Source: Acidobacteriaceae bacterium
Lineage (GTDB): Bacteria > Acidobacteriota > Terriglobia > Terriglobales > Acidobacteriaceae
Assembly: GCA_003132445.1 (NCBI GenBank)
Contig: PKXU01000164.1
Span: 84,348-148,347, forward strand
Length of the DNA stretch: 64,000 bases
Direction: 5' to 3'
This document shows positions 1 to 8,888 of the stretch, in pieces (the first letter of the stretch is position 1; each line of letters starts with the position of its first letter). The position numbers and the translations under genes are program-made. The notes beneath the pieces were generated by a model that saw only the letters and a program-made list of their open reading frames with translations, made no database searches and had not been told where the DNA came from.

Positions 1-45
1 TTCTTTCCGTTTTTCTTCTTTCTGTTTTTCTTCTTTCTGTTTTTC
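1..45. repeat. 15-bp tandem repeat, three copies
   Basis: Unit TTCTTTCTGTTTTTC is repeated at 1-15 (one base different), 16-30 and 31-45. Its length is a multiple of three, and on the minus strand it stays open as EKQKE units. The array may continue beyond the left edge. Confidence 0.85.
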
Positions 46-72
46 TTGGCGAGTGCGCATCGACATCGTCAT
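1..72 (-). CDS. Partial Lys/Glu-rich protein, N-terminus only
   Basis: An open frame on the minus strand runs off the left window edge. From an ATG at 72 (or ATG at 60) it reads a short leader and then three copies of the pentapeptide EKQKE/EKRKE encoded by the 15-bp tandem repeat at 1-45. It follows the stop codon of the FG-GAP gene by about 60 bases on the same strand, so it could be the next gene of that operon. No Shine-Dalgarno motif is visible and only about 24 codons lie in the window. I do not recognise it; the charged repeat would form a helix or coiled coil. Confidence 0.35.
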   Translation of the reverse strand, partial: MTMSMRTRQEKQKEEKQKEEKRKE

Positions 73-132
73 GTCTGGTCGCGTGTACCGGGGAGTCGGT
101 TGCTCTGGCGAGTGGTTGAGAGCTTCGACGAT

Positions 133-1848
133 CTATTTCGCCGGCTCTTTTATCATCACGACCCGGTCACCGGCTACATCGCGCATCTGCTGGACAATTC
201 CCGAAGGCCAGTGAATCTCGACAAAATCGGCCGATGCATTCGCCCCGAGTCCGAAATGCACTGGACCCGCGCTGGATGACGCGTAACCGGCGCTTGTGGT
301 CATGTGGTTATATTGCGCTCCAGATTTGGTAACGACTTTTATTCTCGCTCCAATGCCGTCACGATTGCTCTTGGTTCCCTGCAGCTTGAACTCCAGCCAA
401 TGATTGTTACCGGGACTCTGATTGATCCAAATCTCTGCCGGGGCGTTGATCGCGCTCACTACCACGTCCAGGCGCCCATCCCCATTTAAATCTCCGATCG
501 CCGAACCCCTGTGTCGCGACGGCGGCTCCGACGTCAGGCCTGCTTCCGCCGTCAAAGCCGAAAACTTCATGCCACCGAGATTGCGAAAAACAGTGTTGGG
601 CTGTTCAACCATCAGATTCGCTTGCGCCGACAAAGACTGAACATGCCCGCGCGATACGAAAATGTCTTTCCATCCGTCATTGTCAAAATCCGCAATCGTC
701 GGAGAATAGCCGGCCATCGGCAGAGTCAGCTTTGTCATGTTGCTCTCGCGAGTCACTTCCACAAAGCTTCCTTTGCCGGTGTTGCGGTAGAGGGGAAATG
801 TTTCTCCATCGAGAGCAACGACGATGATATCGGGATAGCCGTCATTATCTAAATCACGGAAATCGGTGCCCATGCCAGAAATAAAAGTTCCATCCTCCCG
901 GAGCGCCACGTTCACGTCAAAGCCAATTTCGTCGAACTTCCCGCCGCCCTTGTTTCGAAAGAACCAGTTCATCAGTTTGTCGTTGGGAACGAACAGGTCC
1001 ATCTTGCCGGAAAGATCGAAGTCGGCTGCCGCTACACCCATGCCCTTACCGGGGTGCGCGCGGAACCCCGCTTCGACCGAAGCGTCGCGAAATGTTCCAT
1101 CGCCGTTATTGATGAACAATTGATTAGGCGTGGGCTTGTACATCTTGGGATGACAGTAATCACGATGACCGTAGCCCTCGCAGACTGGCTCATGATCGAA
1201 TTCCCACTTCAGATAGTTGATAACGATTAGATCGAGCAAGCCGTCGTTATTTACGTCGACCCAGGCAGCAGCGACCGCCCAAAGCGGCCCATACTCCGAG
1301 TCAGGCTTGTTCAGTCCCGCCCTGACGGTTACATCCGTAAAAGTTCCGTTCCCGTTGTTGTGGTAGAGCGTGTTGCGATAGACACCGGCGACAAAAATAT
1401 CCTCGTATCCGTCATTGTCGTAATCGCCGATGGCGACGCCGACGTCGAATCCGGTTCCGGCTAGTCCGGCCTTTTCGGTTACATCAGTGAAATTTCCGTG
1501 GCCGTCGTTTTCGAAGAGGCGGTTGGAATATTTGGCGGAGGTCTTGTGGAGCGTCTTCAGGTCGGCTCCGTTCGTAAAGAAAATGTCGAGCTTGCCATCG
1601 TTGTTGTAATCGAAGATGGCCACACCGCCAGCCATGGTTTCTGGGGCGTGGCGCTCAGGGCTTTCGTCACTGTCGAGCTTGAAATCGATCGGCTGAAAGG
1701 CGAAGCGGATGGGACCGTCGACTGCAGGCGTGGCAGACTGGGCAAGTACTGGCAGAACCTGGGGTCCGCCTAAAGACTGCGCCGGCGCGGTCGCACATGG
1801 AAACATGAGCGAGAATGCAGCCAGTATGCAGAGAACTCGAAACCTCAT
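133..1848 (-). CDS. CRTAC1-family secreted FG-GAP/ASPIC-UnbV protein
   Basis: A secreted protein of 571 residues. It opens with a hydrophobic signal peptide ending near the PAQS motif and then carries at least seven calcium-binding FG-GAP/VCBS loops of the form D-x-[DN]-x-[DN]-G, for example DYNNDGKLDIFF, DYDNDGYEDIFV and DLNGDGRLDVVV, which should fold as an integrin-like beta propeller. The last 70 or so residues match the ASPIC/UnbV module (GIGARIKVV, then HFGLG and VEIHWPSG). The ATG at 1848 is preferred over the upstream GTG at 1869 because it starts directly at the signal peptide. Such proteins are common in Acidobacteriota beside TPR proteins; their ligand is unknown. Confidence 0.88.
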   Translation of the reverse strand: MRFRVLCILAAFSLMFPCATAPAQSLGGPQVLPVLAQSATPAVDGPIRFAFQPIDFKLDSDESPERHAPETMAGGVAIFDYNNDGKLDIFFTNGADLKTLHKTSAKYSNRLFENDGHGNFTDVTEKAGLAGTGFDVGVAIGDYDNDGYEDIFVAGVYRNTLYHNNGNGTFTDVTVRAGLNKPDSEYGPLWAVAAAWVDVNNDGLLDLIVINYLKWEFDHEPVCEGYGHRDYCHPKMYKPTPNQLFINNGDGTFRDASVEAGFRAHPGKGMGVAAADFDLSGKMDLFVPNDKLMNWFFRNKGGGKFDEIGFDVNVALREDGTFISGMGTDFRDLDNDGYPDIIVVALDGETFPLYRNTGKGSFVEVTRESNMTKLTLPMAGYSPTIADFDNDGWKDIFVSRGHVQSLSAQANLMVEQPNTVFRNLGGMKFSALTAEAGLTSEPPSRHRGSAIGDLNGDGRLDVVVSAINAPAEIWINQSPGNNHWLEFKLQGTKSNRDGIGARIKVVTKSGAQYNHMTTSAGYASSSAGPVHFGLGANASADFVEIHWPSGIVQQMRDVAGDRVVMIKEPAK

Positions 1849-1910
1849 CGCGTCCGGGGCGCTACCCACGTGTCTGCTTCATTCTACTCCCGCGATTTTT
1901 GTTCTCCTCG

Positions 1911-1959
1911 ATTTATGAAACGTACTAATTCGTGGATTTATGAAACGTACTAATTCGTG
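1911..1959. repeat. 25-bp direct tandem duplication upstream of the FG-GAP gene
   Basis: A 24-base sequence beginning ATTTATGAAACGTACTAATT occurs at 1911-1934 and again, identical, at 1936-1959, separated by one G. It lies about 60 bases upstream of the start of the FG-GAP gene, in its likely promoter region. It could be a duplicated regulator site or a recent slippage duplication. Confidence 0.8.
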
Positions 1960-2082
1960 AAAAGGCAAGCTGAAGCCATTGCCGCGGATGATCCGAAGAA
2001 TTTCAGAGTTATTTCTAACTCGGTATGCCTCGCCTTTTTCCCTTCGTGCGGCATAACTGGAGAGATAAAGCGGAGACGGAAT

Positions 2083-2769
2083 CTACTTTGCGGGCAACAG
2101 GGCCTCGCTGGCCAGAACATACGTCGTCAGTTTGTCCAGTTTAATGTTGGTATGCGTGGATACGAGCGCGATCGCTCCGTCATTACTCTTCGTAGTTTCC
2201 ACGTCTTTCATCTGCGCACGCTGATTCGAGGTGATGGCAGATGGAGTGTCCGGAATGGATGCATTCTTATCGTCTGAGTCACTGCCAGGGAATGGCTTGT
2301 AAACTTTTGAATTCGGATCGGGATATTGTCCTTCTCCGTTCCAGGTTCGATTGGGAGGCTGCGCTGGTCCATACTGAAGGTTCTGACCAGCCTCACTCTT
2401 CGTCGGGTAATACCAGGCCGTCGAGTAAACCTTGATCGCGCCGGACAGATTTTTCCAGCGCACCGAATCCATGCGAATGGCGAGACGGGACGGTGTGGTC
2501 TTGGTTTTCGCTGCAGACTCGATGACTTCGCCCGAGAATACCGCGTTTCTCGGGATTACTGTGCCGTCCACCAACGTGGCAACCGCGAGCTTGGCCTGAA
2601 TGCTGGTTCCGGCCGGAGTCTTGCCGGCGATCACACTTTGTTCAAAAACTACGGGAAATTCCAGGGTGCCACCAGCAGTGGCGGCTGTTGGCTTTTGTTG
2701 ACCAACCAGGATGATGGGACAAAAAGCCCCGAGCACTAGGATTGCAACTACCACTCTCCGGGTCGACAT
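2083..2769 (-). CDS. Secreted protein of unknown function
   Basis: A 228-residue protein with a clear signal peptide (basic MSTRR, then a hydrophobic stretch ending near LVGQQ). The ATG at 2769 fits the signal peptide better than the upstream start at 2793. The mature part begins with a predicted beta-rich segment (GTSIQAKLAVATLVDGTVIPRN region) of the kind seen in acidobacterial periplasmic proteins, and the C-terminal half contains a Pro/Asp/Lys-rich linker. I do not recognise a catalytic motif. It is on the same strand as the FG-GAP gene but separated by over 200 bases, so co-transcription is uncertain. Confidence 0.65.
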   Translation of the reverse strand: MSTRRVVVAILVLGAFCPIILVGQQKPTAATAGGTLEFPVVFEQSVIAGKTPAGTSIQAKLAVATLVDGTVIPRNAVFSGEVIESAAKTKTTPSRLAIRMDSVRWKNLSGAIKVYSTAWYYPTKSEAGQNLQYGPAQPPNRTWNGEGQYPDPNSKVYKPFPGSDSDDKNASIPDTPSAITSNQRAQMKDVETTKSNDGAIALVSTHTNIKLDKLTTYVLASEALLPAK

Positions 2770-2938
2770 TGAAGCCCCCAGTTGGGATTGCAACTGAATC
2801 CCGGCAATCTTACAGAAACTTGTGCTTCGCGCGGAGACAGCGATCTCTTACGGCGAGAGTATACCGCGGGTTGGGCGGGCGAGTACCGCTTCAGTTAATC
2901 AAAATGAGGACTATGGCGCTGGGAAATCGATTTTCTTC

Positions 2939-2966
2939 TTGACAACGCTGAGTGTGTGGATGTAAC
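2939..2966 (+). promoter_or_regulatory. Candidate sigma-70 promoter of the TonB-dependent receptor gene
   Basis: A perfect -35 box TTGACA (2939-2944) is followed after 16 bases by TGTAAC (2961-2966), a 4/6 match to the -10 consensus. It lies about 110 bases upstream of the receptor start and directly abuts the palindrome at 2967-2984. Confidence 0.5.
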
Positions 2967-2984
2967 ACCGTTAACGTTAACGGT
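2967..2984. promoter_or_regulatory. 18-bp perfect palindrome, candidate LacI-family operator
   Basis: ACCGTTAACGTTAACGGT is a perfect even-length palindrome with a central CG step, the layout typical of LacI/GalR operators. It starts one base after the candidate -10 box, where bound repressor would block initiation. The regulator is not in the window. Confidence 0.6.
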
Positions 2985-3074
2985 TTGTGATGCTCGTCAC
3001 GTCCCAGCTCTAGACATCGCGACCAGCTCAGTCGCGACCTGTAGAACGTTGCCAACCAATTTGGAGGCTTTACA

Positions 3075-6000
3075 ATGAGATTCCTCTCGCCCATGTTTGC
3101 CGGGAGTTTTTGCCTTGCCGTCAGACGCAATGGCGCCCGCTTCGCAGTTCTCCTCGCAGCCTTCTTTGTAATGTTCGCCGCTCAAGCACTGGCCCAGGAA
3201 GCAACCGTGCTCGGCACGGTGACCGATCCTAGCGGCGCTTCGGTCCCTAACGCGGCCATCGTCATCACTGAAGTCGAAACTGGCGTCACGCGTAACCTGA
3301 CGACCAACAGCGACGGGCAGTACGTTGCGCCTGACCTGCACATTGGGCATTACAGCGTGCGCGTTACAGCGGCCGGCTTCAAAGCCACCGAGCAAAAGGA
3401 TCTGACGCTCGCCGTCGGCGACCGGTTGCGTCTCGACTTCAAGCTGGTGGTAGGCAGCGTGCAGGAACAGGTCACCGTTGAGGCGAATGCCGTGGCGGTG
3501 CAAACCGATACCGGCGAAGTCAGCACCGTCATCAACGGACAACAGGTGTCGAATCTGGGCATCGACGGGCGTAGCCTGTACTCCCTGTTCGCTCTGACTC
3601 CGGGCGCTTCCAGCATCCAGACCGATCGCATTGCGTTCACCCCAGTCAGTGGCGACAGCAACGTGAGTATCAACGGCCAGCGCGCCGGCCACAACCTGCA
3701 ATTGGTAGATGGCGGCGAAAACCTGGACCGCGGCGGCAGCAGCGGCAGCGTCATGCCGTCGATCGACTCGATCGCCGAGTTCCAGAACATGACTTCGAAC
3801 TACAGCGCCGAGTATGGCCTTTCCTCCGCCGCGACCATCAGCACGGTCATCAAGCAAGGGACCAAGCAGTTCCATGCTTCGGCCTGGGAGTACTTCCGCA
3901 ACGATGCTCTCAACGCTCGCAACTATTTCAACCCCGCACCCGCCAAAGTTGCCGAATTGCGCTACAACATCTACGGCTTTAACCTGGGCGGAAAAATTCC
4001 GGGCATGAATAACCATCCGACCTTCTTCTTCTACAACATGGAATGGCGCGGCGAGATTGATGGAGGACTACTCAACCAAACCGTCCCGCTTACAAGCACC
4101 TATGGCGGCTTGTTTGCCGGTGCAACCGCCGCGACTTTGCATACGCCCTGCACGAACCAGGTTTCTGCGGCTATAGCGAGCAGCTTTACAAGCAACGGAC
4201 AGACCCTCAGCACCCCAGATCCAGTTACTGGTGCCTGTTCTGACGCGAATGGAAACAATGCAACGCTGCGGCCCTTCACCGGCAATCAGATCCCGACTGC
4301 GCTGCTCAACCCCAATGCCCAAGCGCTGCTGACCGCAGGTGGCCCCTACGGCGGCATTTTCCCTGCTCCGACCAGCGGCGCACAATTCCTCGGCGGCAAC
4401 AATTCTCCCACCAACCTGCGTGAAGAGATTGCCCGCGTCGACCACACCTTCAGCAACAAATTCTCAGTATATGGGCACTGGATTTCCGAACAAACAGCGC
4501 AGACCTACGGCACCACCCAGTGGGCCAGCGATAACGTGCCCTCGATCGCCAATACTTTTGGCAATCCCTCCTACAGCGCGGTGATCCACACCACTTACGC
4601 CATCAGTCCTACGCTGCTCAATGAAGCGTCCTTCAACTACAACGGCAACCGTATCGCGATCATCCCGACGGGGCTGGTAAGTGCTCCCTCGGGCTTCACC
4701 TTTAATCGGCTATTTACCGGTCCGAACGCTGACACTCGCATCCCATCGATTGACCTGGGCGGGAGCACTGGAACCGACTACACCGCCAATTGGACGCCGT
4801 GGAATAACAAGGCGGACGATTACCAACTACGCGATGATATCTCATTGACTAAGGGAGCCCATCAGCTCAAGTTTGGGGCGAGTTGGGCGCTTTACAAAAA
4901 GACTCAGGATGCCTTCGCGAACACTGAGGGCAATTTCACCTTCAACGGCCTATTCACTGGCAACGATTTTGCCGACTACCTGCTGGGGTACGCGCAGGGC
5001 TACTCCGAGGACGCCGTTAAGATCACCGGCCAATGGAACAACGTTTCCTATGCCGCTTACCTCCAGGACAACTGGCGTGTAAACCACCGACTCACTTTAA
5101 ACCTTGGACTGCGGTGGGATGGAGTGCCCCACACTTACGAGGCGAACGAGCAATCCTCGAACTTCTATCCCAACTTGTATAACCCCGCAAATGCAGCCAC
5201 TTTCGATTCGAACGGGAACATTTGCAGTGTGAACTCCGTCCCGGCGTGCCCAGGCGGACCGAGTCCGGGGCTAAGCAGCAGTCCCAATCCGATTCTGGCT
5301 GGAGTTCAGTTCTATACCAACGGTATCGGCATCGGTGGCAAGAACGGAATTCCCAAGGGTTTGGTGAATAATCACTGGAACGCTTTCGGGCCACGCATTG
5401 GTTTTGCCTATGACCTCACCGGCCAAGGCAAGACCGTTATCCGCGCCGGATTTGGCACCATGTATGAACGCATTCAGGGCAACGACATGTACAACGGCGC
5501 CGTGAACCCTCCGGGCGATCTGAACCCCACGCTGCACAACGTCTCTCTGTCCAATCCGGGGTTGGATATCACTACGGGCAGCGCTATCACCTCCGCGAAC
5601 TTGCCTGTGCTTCCTCTCGGAGTCACTGGCATCGATCCGGCTTACAAGCTTCCCGTAAGCTACCAGTTCAGCGCTGGAGTCCAGCAGGCACTGGGAGCAA
5701 GGGCTGTGTTGGGTGTGTCTTACGTGGGAAGTCAGGATCGGCATGAGAATTACTACAACGAAATCAATCTCCCTCCCGCCGCCGATTTGGCGACGCTGGT
5801 AGGAGACGGCGGAGCTGGCATCAACCAGTTGTACAACTATCTCGGGTACGGTGGTATCCGGATGTCGACGAACGGAGCCAACTCACATTACAACTCGATG
5901 CAGGTTGACCTACACGGGAACGTGAGAAAAGACCTTCAATTGCAGGTCGGCTACACGCTGTCGCGCACCATGGATGCGACCACCAGCAATGGCAGCGGCG

Positions 6001-6608
6001 GCGACCTGAACAACACTACCAATCCTTACGTGGGATGGCGCTATGATCTCGGGCCGTCTCAATTCGACCGGACCCAAATCGCGTTCGTCAACTTCGTCTA
6101 TCAGATCCCGTTCCTCAATAACAGTGGCAACCACTTCGAGAGGGCAACTCTCGGTGGGTGGGCACTTTCCGGGATCGTCACCATGGAGTCGGGAGCGCCG
6201 CTCAATCTCGGCGTCAGCGGAAATACTGTCGCCAGCGTTATCCCGAACTCCGGCGAACGGCCAAACGTAACCGGTCCGATCTCCTACCCCAAAACCGCCG
6301 CTGAATGGTTTAGCCCGGCGGCCTTCTCCGCGCCCGCCCCCGGAACGTACGGCGACCTCGGATTCGATGCAATACGCGGTCCTGGCCGGGACAACTGGAA
6401 CCTGTCGTTGCTCAAGAACTTCGCCATCACTGAACGCTTCCACATGCAGTTCCGTGCGGACAGCTTCAACACCTGGAACCACACGCAGTTCAAGGGTGAC
6501 GCCAATAACGGCGGCGTCAGCACCAACTTTGGCTCCAGCAACTTTGGCGCTGTCACTGCGGCGTTCGATCCCAGGGAGTTCCAACTCGCTCTGAAGCTGA
6601 TGTTCTAG
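3075..6608 (+). CDS. TonB-dependent receptor (Oar/CarboxypepD-reg type)
   Basis: An outer-membrane active transporter of 1177 residues, far longer than a classical siderophore receptor and typical of the acidobacterial Oar-like class. It has a signal peptide ending at AQALAQ (about residue 40), a carboxypeptidase-regulatory-like beta-sandwich at about 43-130 (GTVTDPSGASVPNAAI, SDGQYVAPDL), a plug domain at about 140-250 and a long barrel ending in the aromatic terminus LALKLMF. GGAGG at 3063-3067 lies seven bases before the ATG. A candidate LacI-type operator and promoter lie upstream and a hairpin terminator downstream, so it is probably monocistronic and sugar- or glycan-regulated. The substrate is unknown. 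Confidence 0.93.
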   Translation: MRFLSPMFAGSFCLAVRRNGARFAVLLAAFFVMFAAQALAQEATVLGTVTDPSGASVPNAAIVITEVETGVTRNLTTNSDGQYVAPDLHIGHYSVRVTAAGFKATEQKDLTLAVGDRLRLDFKLVVGSVQEQVTVEANAVAVQTDTGEVSTVINGQQVSNLGIDGRSLYSLFALTPGASSIQTDRIAFTPVSGDSNVSINGQRAGHNLQLVDGGENLDRGGSSGSVMPSIDSIAEFQNMTSNYSAEYGLSSAATISTVIKQGTKQFHASAWEYFRNDALNARNYFNPAPAKVAELRYNIYGFNLGGKIPGMNNHPTFFFYNMEWRGEIDGGLLNQTVPLTSTYGGLFAGATAATLHTPCTNQVSAAIASSFTSNGQTLSTPDPVTGACSDANGNNATLRPFTGNQIPTALLNPNAQALLTAGGPYGGIFPAPTSGAQFLGGNNSPTNLREEIARVDHTFSNKFSVYGHWISEQTAQTYGTTQWASDNVPSIANTFGNPSYSAVIHTTYAISPTLLNEASFNYNGNRIAIIPTGLVSAPSGFTFNRLFTGPNADTRIPSIDLGGSTGTDYTANWTPWNNKADDYQLRDDISLTKGAHQLKFGASWALYKKTQDAFANTEGNFTFNGLFTGNDFADYLLGYAQGYSEDAVKITGQWNNVSYAAYLQDNWRVNHRLTLNLGLRWDGVPHTYEANEQSSNFYPNLYNPANAATFDSNGNICSVNSVPACPGGPSPGLSSSPNPILAGVQFYTNGIGIGGKNGIPKGLVNNHWNAFGPRIGFAYDLTGQGKTVIRAGFGTMYERIQGNDMYNGAVNPPGDLNPTLHNVSLSNPGLDITTGSAITSANLPVLPLGVTGIDPAYKLPVSYQFSAGVQQALGARAVLGVSYVGSQDRHENYYNEINLPPAADLATLVGDGGAGINQLYNYLGYGGIRMSTNGANSHYNSMQVDLHGNVRKDLQLQVGYTLSRTMDATTSNGSGGDLNNTTNPYVGWRYDLGPSQFDRTQIAFVNFVYQIPFLNNSGNHFERATLGGWALSGIVTMESGAPLNLGVSGNTVASVIPNSGERPNVTGPISYPKTAAEWFSPAAFSAPAPGTYGDLGFDAIRGPGRDNWNLSLLKNFAITERFHMQFRADSFNTWNHTQFKGDANNGGVSTNFGSSNFGAVTAAFDPREFQLALKLMF

Positions 6609-6628
6609 TCAGCTTCGGAATTCTTATC

Positions 6629-6668
6629 CGTGCCCCACTCGCACTGAACTTAGTGCTAGCGGGGCACG
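6629..6668 (+). terminator. Strong two-part hairpin after the TonB-dependent receptor
   Basis: The outer stem CGTGCCCC (6629-6636) pairs with GGGGCACG (6661-6668), and an inner stem GCACT (6641-6645) pairs with AGTGC (6652-6656). It is followed by CTATTTTA, so it is a plausible intrinsic terminator with a weak U-tract. It starts 20 bases after the receptor stop codon. Confidence 0.6.
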
Positions 6669-6814
6669 CTATTTTAGAGCGACCATTTTGTCCCCCTCAT
6701 CTAGCATGGATGCCGCGACCCGTAGCGAACAGAGCCCGTTGGCAGCGAAGGGATGAACTCGGTTTGAAACGAAGTCAGCACCCATAGGGTTAGAATTCAA
6801 GGTGGGTTTCAGGC

Positions 6815-7972
6815 ATGAAGTGGAGATCAGAAATCATTCTCGTGGCGCTGTTCTTGCCGGTCTTATGTTCCATTTCCTCAGTCGCGCAGCGCCCGAGCCC
6901 TGAAGATGCGATGGCCCTCGAGCAGCAGGGAAAGTTTCCTGAAGCGGCTCAGGCCTGGAGGGCAGTGACTGCTCGCAACCCCAACGATGCCGCCGCCTTC
7001 GCGAGTCTGGGCATAGTTCTCTCCAAGCAGCAGAAATACTCTGAAGCGGCGCCGGCTTACCGCAGGGCGCTCGCCCTCAATCCCAAACTCCCCGGAGTAG
7101 CTCTGGATCTTGGTCTCGCCGAGTTCAAGCAGGGTCACTTCCAGGCGGCCGCCGTCGCTCTTCGCGCCGCGCTGGCTGCTGATCCCTCCAGTACTCAAGC
7201 GCGGACTCTTCTAGGCCTGAGCTATTACGGTATGCAACGATTTGCCGAAGCCGTGAAATATCTCGAGCCCTCAGCTAAAAGTAATCCCGGCAACTTGGAA
7301 CTGGAACGGCTGTTAGCGCAAAGTTGCCTGTGGGCCAAAAACTACTCCTGCGCGCTCGAGGAATTTCGTCAACTGCTTGAAAAGAGCCCCGACTCTGCCG
7401 CGACCCACATTCTTATGGGTGAGGCTCTGGACGGATTGGGAAGGCCTGCGGAGGCCGTCGCCGAGTTCGAAGCCGCCGCCAAGATTTCACCCAGCGAACC
7501 CAACGTTCATTTGGGACTGGGCTATCTCTACTGGAAGTCGCAGCAGTATGAGGAAGCCAAGAAAGAGTTCGAACGTGAGCTCGCACTCGATTCTGCCAGC
7601 GCCCAATCCATGGCATATCTCGGAGACATCGAATGGAAAAACAACCGTCCTGATGCGGCACTTTCATTGCTTAAGCGAGCGATCGGCGTCCAGAAGAATC
7701 TGCGTATTGTCTATCTTGACCTGGGTGCCATCTATATGCAGCAGAAGAACTACCTGGACGCCCAGGCGGCGTTGCGTCACGCTGTGGCTCTGGATCCCAC
7801 TTTGCCCGACGCTCATTACCAACTTGGACGCCTATATCAGGCGCGCGGGGATGGAGCAGACGCCGAGAAAGAGCTTCAGAAAGTTCAGGAGCTACACAAG
7901 AAGGCAGAGGAAAGCCTGGTAGGGAAAATTGCTATTTCCCCACCTGCGTTGAACCTGTCAGAGGACAAGTGA
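6815..7972 (+). CDS. Secreted tetratricopeptide-repeat protein
   Basis: A 385-residue protein with a signal peptide (hydrophobic stretch to about residue 24, ending SVAQ) followed almost entirely by TPR motifs: alternating Ala/Leu/Tyr helices with the recurring pattern A-x-x-x-L-G-x-x-Y. At least eight repeats can be read, roughly one per 34 residues from about residue 30 to 360. AAGGTGGG precedes the ATG by eight bases. TPR solenoids mediate protein-protein contacts, so this is probably a periplasmic scaffold. It follows the receptor in the same direction, but the strong hairpin between them argues for separate transcripts. Confidence 0.88.
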   Translation: MKWRSEIILVALFLPVLCSISSVAQRPSPEDAMALEQQGKFPEAAQAWRAVTARNPNDAAAFASLGIVLSKQQKYSEAAPAYRRALALNPKLPGVALDLGLAEFKQGHFQAAAVALRAALAADPSSTQARTLLGLSYYGMQRFAEAVKYLEPSAKSNPGNLELERLLAQSCLWAKNYSCALEEFRQLLEKSPDSAATHILMGEALDGLGRPAEAVAEFEAAAKISPSEPNVHLGLGYLYWKSQQYEEAKKEFERELALDSASAQSMAYLGDIEWKNNRPDAALSLLKRAIGVQKNLRIVYLDLGAIYMQQKNYLDAQAALRHAVALDPTLPDAHYQLGRLYQARGDGADAEKELQKVQELHKKAEESLVGKIAISPPALNLSEDK

Positions 7973-8075
7973 CCGCTGCTGGGTTTCGGTGAGGCAGCGA
8001 GGCGTGTTAGCCTAATCCGCAGGCGGGGCGAGCGACTGAGACTTGTCGGTGCTCAATCTGCCACTTTCCCTTTGT

Positions 8076-8840
8076 ATGGCACCCGACCCAAAGCCTTCGC
8101 GAGCACCGCTAACTTCTTCACCAGCAGGCGGTTCCGCGGGTTCTTCGCAGAGCAAAGAAGCGAAACTTTCGGGCCCCTACGGGGTTGGAACTAGTGTGAG
8201 CACGGCCGCACTCGATCCCGGCATGCTGATGGCTGCGACGACACCGCAAGCCTCGGCCGGATTCGGGGGCGTAGACTCCGATGCCGAGATTATGCTGCGC
8301 GCCAAGGCGGGCGACCAGTCGGCATTTGATTATCTGGTGCAGAAATACCGTCGCCCGATCGTCAGTTTTATGTACCGGATGGCGCGCAACGCGGCAGCTG
8401 CCGAGGATCTGGCGCAGGAAGTTTTCCTGCGCGTGTACCGTTCGCGCGAGAGCTATGAGGCCAGTGCGAAGTTTACGACGTGGCTTTACCGGATTGCCAC
8501 CAACCTGGCGGTGAATCACGCGCGGGACACGCGCCACGAACGCCCGGAAGTTACGGTTAGCCTCGACGAACCCGACGAGGAGAGCGGCACCACGCTGGAA
8601 CTGCCGGACGGGACATTGAGCGCGGAACAGATGATTGTTCGCCGCGAGCGCATGATGGCGATTCGGCGTAAAGTGGATGCGCTTCCCGAGCAGCAGCGAC
8701 TGGCGGTGATTATGCACAAATACCAGGAGATGGACTACAAGGAAATTGCCGAGGTTTTGAAGAAAAGCGAGTCGGCAACCAAGTCATTACTCTTCCGGGC
8801 TTATGAGACTCTGCGAGAACAGTTAAAAGAATTCATTTAG
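8076..8840 (+). CDS. ECF-type RNA polymerase sigma factor
   Basis: A sigma-70 family factor. Region 2 lies at about residues 72-140 (LVQKYRRPIVSFMYRMARN, EDLAQEVFLRVYR, FTTWLYRIATNLAVNHAR) and region 4 near the end (LPEQQRLAVIMHKYQEM, then YKEIAEVLKKSESATKSLLFRAYETL). The first 70 or so residues are low-complexity Ser/Ala/Pro, unusual for a short ECF factor. The start is uncertain: ATG at 8076 is chosen, TTG at 8043 and ATG at 8223 are alternatives, and none has a convincing ribosome site. The next gene is a zinc anti-sigma factor, so the pair is probably co-expressed and autoregulated. Confidence 0.9.
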   Translation: MAPDPKPSRAPLTSSPAGGSAGSSQSKEAKLSGPYGVGTSVSTAALDPGMLMAATTPQASAGFGGVDSDAEIMLRAKAGDQSAFDYLVQKYRRPIVSFMYRMARNAAAAEDLAQEVFLRVYRSRESYEASAKFTTWLYRIATNLAVNHARDTRHERPEVTVSLDEPDEESGTTLELPDGTLSAEQMIVRRERMMAIRRKVDALPEQQRLAVIMHKYQEMDYKEIAEVLKKSESATKSLLFRAYETLREQLKEFI

Positions 8841-8888
8841 GTTCATTTTTTTAGCGGCATTGGCGAAATGAGTTAAGGGGAAGTGGTT

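Noticed and set aside
2997-4016. 339-codon minus-strand frame opposite the first TonB-dependent receptor
   Set aside because: Low-complexity Val/Ala/Gly translation without a domain, antisense to a clear receptor gene.
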